A stretch of DNA of 64,000 nucleotides from Sympetrum striolatum (lineage: Eukaryota; Arthropoda; Insecta; Odonata; Libellulidae), in NCBI GenBank assembly GCA_947579665.1, contig OX388345.1:68687454-68751453 (forward strand), given 5' to 3'. Shown piece by piece: positions 55,761 to 64,000 of this stretch. Under the pieces are notes generated by a model, which worked only from the letters and a program-made list of their open reading frames with translations, did no database searches and was not told the DNA's origin. How positions within the stretch are numbered: position 1 is the first letter of the stretch; the number at the start of each line of letters is the position of its first letter. The translations under genes and the position numbers were made by a program.

Positions 55761-58700
55761 AGGCTTATTTATACCACGGTTGTGGGGGAAGGGGCTCTAA
55801 AAACGGTGGCACAGGTAGGAGGAGAGAAGTTTGGAATTAGTGATGGAGGAAGAGAAGCAGGGAGAGATAGAATAATTATAAAAATAACAATCAAGTGTAA
55901 ATAATGGAAAATAACAGGGGCTTGTGGGGCACTTTTTATGTTCCTAATATTAAATATATACAATACATTCAAACATATTTAGAAATATAATTTTTGTCAG
56001 TTTATTTATATTATTTAAAAATTAAAAATGGATAAATAATTGCTATTGAATTCAGGCGATATAATATGGCGAATGCAGTCAATTAAAGTCTTTTACATAG
56101 CATAAACACCCCATACATAATGTTGTCAGCATTTCAGGTCAGTAGTAATATATGTATGATATGATTTTCTCATCATCTTACGAATTAAACAAGAATCATT
56201 GTTCTACAATTGCTTAATTGCTCACTTAAATTTTTCATACTCTAAACTTAATGACGAAGCCATGTGACAATATACTTTAATTCAGCCTTAACAACATTGC
56301 CTTCCGAATAAATATATGGGTAATACTAAATAAATAGATACTTAAAATTCATTTTTGCATAAATTTGTATTCTATTTTCACGAAATTGGGATTTCTGTAA
56401 TTTGAAAATTTGTTTTTCCGAAATTGCAATTTTGCGCAAACTTTCTTCTAAACGTGAAGCACAATGGTAGCATTAGATAAAGGAATGCAGCCTTCCACAA
56501 CTCAGCATAGCTCATAACTCAGAAGCTATTATTTATACTATCCAGCTAGGAACAAAAATAAGACAAAGTAATTGAAAACACATTTTCCTCTACCTCCAAG
56601 GAAGAGGACCTGCGGCCTTTTAGGTAGGGCGTTTTGGTTGGGCGTTCAATGCGATGTTTAGTCGATTTCTGAAACGAAAACTACCACTTAAATCATTGTA
56701 TTTTCTAGACTTTCTAATAACGTTAATATAAAATAAAGAGGAAAATGTTCTCTTTCAGTTTGCTCTGCAAATGAATTGGTTATCTCAAAAAAAGTTTCGA
56801 TATTTAACTATTTGACCGTAGGAAACTACATAACAGTTGTTTTCATGCAGCCATTCTCATGGGGCACAGTGCTAAACTTGACCTTCTGGTGGAAAATAGT
56901 TTCCTAAGCTTGTATTAAACCTGTGCTAGTCATATTGAGATAATGTATGGTAACGTTTAGTTTACTGAATACCGTCATACCAATGTGTTTCATTTAACGA
57001 GAAGTTTCTGATACTTGGTGTTTCAAAAATATAGATGAAATCTAGATCTTCTCTACTATATATCAAAATTTAAATGACAAAAATTCAACATAAATAGCAT
57101 AGCGTAGCATAACATAATATAGTCAATATTTGTGGACATGACCTATTTTAATCCCATACCTAAATTATGATACATTTAATATCTTCTCCAACCATCGTTC
57201 GTCGATTCAAAAACCCTCGCTTTAAGAAAAAGAATTTTCCTCTCTAATTACTTCATTTCCAGTGTTATTTTTATGATCGTTGCCGGAATAGATACTCAAT
57301 ACCTAGAAAACCGTTGGATGGAAGATTCGCATGGTGATATTTTATAATATTAAGATATATTTCGTATACTTCTGGAAATTGTATTATTTTATTTTCCGTT
57401 TTATAACCACGTTCACAGATCAAACGGATGGACAGGCAACGTATCAACGTATGAAAGTATCTTCTGATATATAACATATCTAAAAAATATGAGAAGAACG
57501 GCAAGTACAAAAGGGAGGAAAAACGATTTGAGGAATGAGAAAATAGAAGTGAGAAAGGGGACGAGGAAAAGGAAGGAATGTGGATGAGAGAGAGAAAGAA
57601 AATGCCACGAGAGGATTTAACAAAGAGAATTCTGGGTCGTCGAACGCTTGAAGCATGAAAAAAATCTTTCTCAAACATAACTCTGCTATTCACAAAAGTT
57701 TCCGATAAAATTTCATATAAATATACGGTAGAGGTATCAGCAACCGAAAATATGGAGTTTCACCATCTGAACCGTGTTGCTGAAATTTCAACTTTCGTAG
57801 CGGACCGAAACACGCTTTTGTGAAGTCACGTAAATAGGAATTAAAATACGTGAATTTAGGAATTGAAATGCATCACTCGAAATGCACTGGTTAGGGAGAA
57901 AGACAATGCCTATGCACCACCTGCTTTAGATGTTTGTCTGCTCGAGTAAACAATAGCCTGGGTTCTATTGTTGGCTTTTTTGATTTAAATCTTAACAATA
58001 TCGGCTTCGGTTTATAGGTGACGCAGGATTAGCGGCGACAACAATATTACATTCATTCTACTCTATTAGTTCTAACAATCATTACATAATATAACGATAA
58101 TAATATACAATAACAGCAACCAAAGAAACTTATAGTAAGCTATTGATGTAACAATCAGTTAGTGAGAATATTGTTGAAATATAATTCTGAACTTAGGGAG
58201 GCAACAATGAAAACGCATCCACGTCGACTTGGAGTAGCAAAACACCTGAAGCTTCTGCTGCTAACCATTTGCTATTCTTTACTCTATTCATTCTAAGTAC
58301 TGTAGCGTTTATCAGCATATTATTAATAATTTACTTCGTACTATTTGTTAAACCAAAAGTACTTCATTAATCACCTTTGATTAATTTCCATTACTCTTAA
58401 GACCGGGCAGAGTTTAATTGATTTAATTCTAAATTTTAAATTTTTATATTCGCTTTCAATTCTTTCGAAAGAGTAGTTATTAAGGTCCTAATGTGGTATG
58501 ATGGCTTGCTTTCTTGCTGTATAAATCTATCCACGCACACCTTTTTAGTTACATTAATGAAATCAAGAGAGAAGTATTTATTTGGTTGAAATGAACGATT
58601 TCGATCGACTATTTTATGGCCATTTTGCTGCTGTGATTACCGTGAACGAGCACAACTTAAACAGAATTTTTTCCACATACCATAAAAACCATATTTTCAC

Positions 58701-60065
58701 TCATTTTATCGCGATAATGATACCACACGCATGCGATAAGCTATAAAAAGGTGATTAAATAGTTAAACCGAGAGCTCGGAGTTTATTTCGAGGTCAAACA
58801 AGGGATCAAACGCAAAGTGCCAAATTCGTCCGCAGAGATTTTTTTCGGTGGATGAAGGCTTATACAAACGCTACACGGAAAAGAGAAACAAAAACAAACG
58901 AGCGAGCCAAAATAAAGCATTTAAATGCAAACAAGAATTTTGGGCGAATAAACGACATATTTATAAAACAGAAATTTATCAGGGCCTAAATTTGAGTCCG
59001 AGATTTGGAAAAGAGACGCCGGCGTTGTTGTGAAACTGCCTTTTCTTGGCAAAGGAACTTCGACAGACTGTCCTCAAAATAGACTGCCTCGATGATTGAC
59101 AACCAAAAAAAAATAAGTCAAAAAAGGTGATGGAGAAGAATTTCAAATATCTTAAAAAGCTCTCAGAATTCGTGAGATGTGTAGCTTTTTCTTTTGGCTT
59201 TGATTCCGAGATAGTTTTAAGAGATATTTTAGCACTTGACGTGTCTTTCCAAGGGTGTGGATTCGTGACTAACACTTTAAAGTCTTTGTGCTACATTAAA
59301 GTATAATCTTCTACAGTTAAGAGGATGCGATAGTGGTCACACAGGAGAGAAGAAAAACTTGCAGATAAAGCGGATATGATGGCATTCAAAGAGATTAAAA
59401 GCCTCCACGTTAGCAATGATATATGATATTACACTTAAAGAAAGTGAGACGAGGAGTTAAACATCAGAAAGTGAAGTCAAAATAAAGAAAGTAGTTAAGA
59501 AGGATTTACGGAGGAAAATAACGAAAAAGAGGAACTTAGATGAAAGAGAAAAGTGAGAAAGCTTTTAAGAAAGGCAAATTGAGTTAGACTTGAAACAACG
59601 AAAGAGCGATATTCGACGATAATCTAAATCATAACATCCTTTGTGAGGAATCTTTCATTTAATTCAAAATTTACCTCGAAGATTTTCAAGGGACTTGTTT
59701 ACTATTATTTCAAGGAATAGAAGTAGATACTTCGCCTTAAAATCTATAATATAACAGTATTCATAGTTTTTCATTATTCGGTATTCACTGTTTAACATTA
59801 TTCCTTTCTTGCTCCAAAAAAATCACTTTAAACTGAATTTCATCACAATTTATTCTCTTACTGAAATTAAACCTCAATCTTTCTCTTTTCCTCTTACCCA
59901 AACACAGACTTGATGGAGTATCTAGTACGAAAATTGATAATGATAGATTCCTGCCATGAAAAAGTATTTGTTTGACCAAAAATGCATTTATGAAGCGACA
60001 AAAACTAGACTAGATATCTCGATAAAGGAATCAGGATACGATTGATGGAAAGATGATCCTTAGGA
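55761..60065. other. AT-rich sequence, no gene recognised
   Basis: Purine-rich segments at about 55790-55870 and 57485-57620 leave open minus frames (for example 57271-57693) with no domain. A GC-richer patch at 58780-59040 holds a lysine-rich 61-codon frame without homology that I recognise. Confidence 0.5.
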
Positions 60066-60365
60066 TGGAAAGTTTTACTGCATGGGTGTGAAATGCAGAT
60101 CTTGGAAAGAGGAAATCAAACGTTTGTTAGACTTCGAGTTGTCGGTATGGCGTAGAATGGAAACAGTAAGCTGGGTTAATAGGAAAACAATCACGGAGGT
60201 GCTGGATCTAGTTGGGAAGAGAAGGTTTTAATTATAGTAATTAACCTTCGACAGAGGAAATGGGTGGGTGAAATATTGAGAGCAGAATCTCTGCTAAAGA
60301 TTGTAATTGAGGATAGAATGCAAGGGAAAGACCGAGGAGAAGTGTATGCAGAAAATGTTAGATGA
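60066..60365 (+). pseudogene. Decayed C-terminal fragment of a non-LTR retrotransposon polyprotein
   Basis: Recovered peptide segments are LLHGCEM (about 60075), EEIKRLLDFELSVWRRMETV then SWVNRKTITEVLDLVGKRR (60109-60228), and LRQRKWVGEILRAESLLK (60246-60299), continuing to MQGKDRGE. This order (YGCETW, then FE..WRRM..SW.DR.TN.EVL, then RR.KW.GHILR..SLL, then EGK..RGR) is the conserved region downstream of the RT in a common arthropod non-LTR group. A frameshift occurs between the first two segments, and stops lie at about 60229-60240. The RT core upstream is not recognisable. Different type from the 34 kb and 53 kb elements. Confidence 0.75.
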
Positions 60366-62839
60366 CATAAAAGATGAGGTGAGCAACAATAAATGGCATT
60401 GAATAGGAATTATTAACACATATAAATTTACCAAATATACCGAATTATAGTAATTATGTAGTTGTATGTAATAGCTATCCAGTTATCGTTAGGTTGTACG
60501 TGGTGATCAGTATCAATCATATTAATTGCAAATTACTTCAGCTTAAGTTTTTTCATGATATTTCTAGGTAATATAACGTTTCCTTCCTTTGCAGATTGTT
60601 GTTAAATGCAGCTTCTTCTCGTTGATTATTTATAACACATAGAAGGTAGATTTTCATTACAATTAGGTCGTAACTTTCATCTAGAAGAACATATTTTCAC
60701 ATTACTTTTTCGATCCGTATTTCAAATATATGGAGCCATAAATTGACGAAACGACGCGAAACACCACGGACGAAAAAATGTCAGCAGCAAATAAATTATC
60801 ACGCCAATTTATTAAAAACAAGAGATTCCACTCATAAAACGGGGCACTCCTTATTTACACGAAAGCTGAGAGACTAGATAGGATGGCAGGCCCTCTCTAA
60901 ATATTTCATTAACGGGGGAAACCCGGTTTCGGACGAGATATTTGATAAAACACCTGAGGAAAAAAGATCAAGGACTAAAACGAGAGTTAATCTCAGCACT
61001 TATCACCGACACCTCTTGGCAGTTTAGAACTTCAAAATAAAAGAAGACAGATGATATTCATGGGGCGATAATATCGTAAATATAATTCAGTCGGTGTAAA
61101 GTATTTAGATTAAAGGTCTGGGAAAAGGCGATTTCAGTCAGAGGTCCGGGAAAGTTTAACTCGAGTTGGTAAAAAAAAGAAGTAAGCGAAGCGGAAATTG
61201 GGGATGTAAAAGGAAGAAGGAACCGGAGCTTCAAGGAGGAAGAACTCGAGAAATAAGAGAAAGCAAGAGGGGATAAAGGGGGAAAGGAAATGAAGATTCT
61301 CGTGTTGGATAAGAGGAAAAGAGGGAAGTTTAAGGCATAAAGGAAGGGAAGAGGGCTGGCGTGAAATTAGTCGGGATAAAGGTGGGAAGAAAAAGGTCCA
61401 TCTCCTTGGTTACGGAGAAGGGGTGGAGGAAAAGAGAGAACAATTATAAAGGCAGGGATGGAAGCGAAGGCGAGAAATTGAAATGTAATAAAATTATGTG
61501 GGTTAGCAAAAGGAGGGAGAGAGATTAAAAACACAAAGCAGATGCAAGTAAAAGGATCCTGTCCCAATGGAGCTTCCTTTGGCTTTTACCATGGTTTCCC
61601 TGTTACCTATCCACTTTTCAGTCGATTGAGAATGGATGTTCGATGAAAGTTCGCCGGTGATCTCAAAAGTGAACTCTTTTCTGGCCTACGACAAGGGTGT
61701 CCGAGTTTTAACTCCCAAAGAGCAGCAATAGCACCTGTAAAGACCTCGCGAGCCCCATAAAATACTCCATTCTGCATTTTAAAACTGATAATAATTCGAT
61801 CAATGGAAGAAGCCTTCACTTGGTGGGAACTCCATACTAGGATAGGATGGTAATAACTAAGCAAAAATTCCACATTAAGGTTTATATTACAGCAATTGGT
61901 TTCAAACTTGAACGTCTATCATCTGGCGACCGGATGATGAAGTTTAAATGGTAATTTTTTTAATTTTTGCTTATATATTCCCATCCTATCCTGATGATTA
62001 TTCATCGAAAATACTTTCATTTTTATAGTACCTATAATGGCATGTGGATTAAGTTTAGCTATTCACTGATAAATGTATACAGCAGGGATATTTCTTATAT
62101 TAAATGTTCATCATCCGCATAAGTTGAACTAAAGTTAATTATCAAGATCGCTATCGAATATTGTGTAAAACATTCACGATAAAAAATCTATTGGGCCATA
62201 TGAGATTGGTGAAAGAGCTGTATGCAGCCCACGGGTTCCATTTTGGATATCCCTTGCCTACAATCATTGACATTTTTTCTCTCGAACGAGATGGTTTCAT
62301 ATAAATAATAAGTAATGAATTGCAGTTGATATTTTATAACTAATTCCCTCAGTATTAATTCAAATTTAAGCTGCATGTATGTATTGCTAATTTAAAGAGC
62401 AAAATAACCAGAGCAAACAAAATAAACACTTCTTCAGGATAATTTCGTATTGTTTTCTGAAGATAGAATTTTTTTGACAAATTAGCATAATCTTCGACAC
62501 CGACCAGTGCAGTTGATTTGACGACACATATTTTTGTAACTTGATTATTTTTTAAATCTGTCCAGACATTTAATTAAATGGATACAGATTTATTCTGGGG
62601 ACAGAATAGCAACAGAGTTTTAGTTAATTACCGTGAACAACAGAGCTGATTATCTACTTTAACAGCAAATTTAAGAATGAGACTTTTATAGTAAATTTGA
62701 CGGAAGTAACTCATAAGTTCCTCGAGCATAATTTTCTTTCACTGGACGTGAATGATAAGCCACCGAAAAAATCGTCCCATTAGAACCATCTCCTTTGCTC
62801 CACTCAGAAAGGCATTTAGAAGGAACTCGATCGACTACA
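60366..62839. other. Mixed sequence, no gene recognised
   Basis: A purine-rich plus-strand tract (about 61140-61530, GGAAGAAGGAACCGG-type) gives open minus frames without domains. The remainder is AT-rich. Confidence 0.5.
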
Positions 62840-63130
62840 CAACGGCGTGACAAGCTAACCACCCTCTCACGTCAGCCGAAACGTTGTCTCTTAAAGTGAA
62901 AATCATAATTGATGATTGCCGCATTCATTACGCATAAATCCCTCCTCCCACGGCAGTGCATTACGGCGTATCCGAGATTAGCTTGATCATCATCAAAAAC
63001 GGGGAGTTAATACACCAACGATGAATGATTGCTTTTTGCAGCTTCGTTTGACTAATAAGCCTTCCACGCACCACTCGACCCCTCGTCTTCCCCATGGTGA
63101 CAGCGCATACATCTTCCCTCACTCCTTATG
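62840..63130. promoter_or_regulatory. Candidate conserved regulatory island
   Basis: CpG-containing complex sequence with clustered homeodomain-like words (ATAATTGATGATTG, TTCATTACG). No frame with a domain (an 89-codon plus frame runs 63021-63290). Function inferred only. Confidence 0.22.
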
Positions 63131-64000
63131 TATCTTTCATCGCCTCTCATCTACTACAACATCACCTTTCACCACCACAATGCGTGGTACAATGCTTCCT
63201 AAATGGTGTGCAGCGACTAAGCGTCTAATATACTGCGTTATATACAAGCATCAGCGGCTTCAAGTGTGTAACCACCCTAAGTCGACATGAATTCGTTTCA
63301 TTGTTGCTTCCATCACTTCCGATTCAAATTTCAATAATGCCATCAACGAAGTGTTGTTAAATCGATCCTTCGTATTTTAACGTATTGTATCGTATATTTG
63401 TTGAAATTACTGTTTTCTGTAATAGTTTGGTGCTAATATAATTCATTATTGTTAGTCATTATTTCTTGCAATTCTTGAGTGATATTGTTGTTCACTTTTA
63501 TTTGATTTCATTGTTCAGTATTTTAAACAAATCGCACATTACAACGATTAATTCTATCTAAAATTACCTGCCACCGATTACTTATTTAAAGCTATTTGAA
63601 TCGACACAAAAGCCTTTGTATCACACAATAGAACAAGTAACTATTCAAAAACAAATATTTTATTAATAAGAAGAATAAGAAATATCCTATGCACGTCGAA
63701 AGATATAAGAATAAATCAAATCCCGGGGCGAAATATAAATAATAATTTTATGTATAAGATGTACACCTATTACAGTTTTAGCAATGGAATGAAGTGAGGA
63801 AGGTAAATGTCCGTCCTCATTTACAGATTTATAGCAAAAACAGTAAAAGTTGTTTATTGACTAACAATAATATTTGAACCTACGCCTTTCTGAGCATATC
63901 AATCGTTTTCCAGGAGTATTCAATATCGTTCAAATCTAACCTGGATCACAGCACCGTAAGTTTTGAGAGTAGTGTTTCCGGGATTTAAAATCTCCAATAG
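63131..64000. other. AT-rich sequence to window end
   Basis: No supported feature. Confidence 0.5.

Noticed and set aside
57271..57693. 140-codon minus frame
   Set aside because: Explained by a purine-rich plus strand. No domain, and a second minus frame overlaps it.
60490..60505. GTTAGGTTGTACGTGG as a mariner end
   Set aside because: Not preceded by TA in the right place and diverges after the first ten bases. No partner.
61989..62012. CTGATGA followed by GAAAA as a third hammerhead
   Set aside because: The only available stem would involve the catalytic core itself (GATGA with TCATC), so helix II cannot form.
1..64000. CRISPR arrays, rRNA genes, operons, prophage or plasmid features
   Set aside because: No regularly spaced repeats, no rRNA-like blocks and no contiguous coding clusters. 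Composition and transposon types are those of an animal genome.

Overview
The window looks like non-coding DNA from an animal, most likely an arthropod and probably an insect with a large genome. The base composition is AT-rich, CpG is not visibly depleted, and stop codons are dense in all frames. There is no operon structure, rRNA gene, CRISPR array or intact host protein-coding gene that I can support. The only long conserved reading frame belongs to a retrotransposon. I judged similarity by eye, because no alignment or database search was possible.

Transposable elements are the main recognisable content. A 5'-truncated but otherwise open CR1/Jockey-type non-LTR retrotransposon lies at 34291-35676. 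It has a reverse-transcriptase frame, a 3' hairpin, a GTAGAT-repeat tail and a candidate 9-bp target-site duplication. Decayed non-LTR fragments lie at about 53310-54040 (FADD region, same general type) and 60066-60365 (C-terminal region of a different type). A candidate LTR with a primer-binding site, minus strand, is at 43434-43726. A piggyBac-like MITE of about 382 bp is at 12991-13372. Other remnants are a mariner-like end (3230), a hAT-like end (about 40998), four places with tRNA-derived SINE-like boxes (two tandemly related copies near 181-1057, plus 3931 and 49157; a weaker one at 43770), two copies of an unclassified 3' repeat (16641 and 44771), a short repeated pair (20257 and 20948), and two hammerhead-like remnants (38667 and 46491).

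Two near-perfect long hairpins (67-160 and 51882-51991) are among the cleanest structures that ordinary annotation does not explain. The rest is AT-rich sequence interrupted every few kilobases by CpG-containing islands of 0.3-0.9 kb. Several islands switch abruptly between pyrimidine-rich and purine-rich on the same strand (near 7.84, 15.7, 29.97, 33.62 and 42.74 kb). Others (1.69-2.0, 13.54-14.06, 26.75-27.47, 36.77-37.42, 45.36-46.26 and 62.84-63.13 kb) look like candidate conserved regulatory elements with homeodomain, TCF or GAGA-type motifs.

The window is therefore best read as an intergenic or intronic desert, perhaps around a developmental gene. That setting is an inference, not something the sequence proves. 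I see no evidence of a new multi-gene system here.
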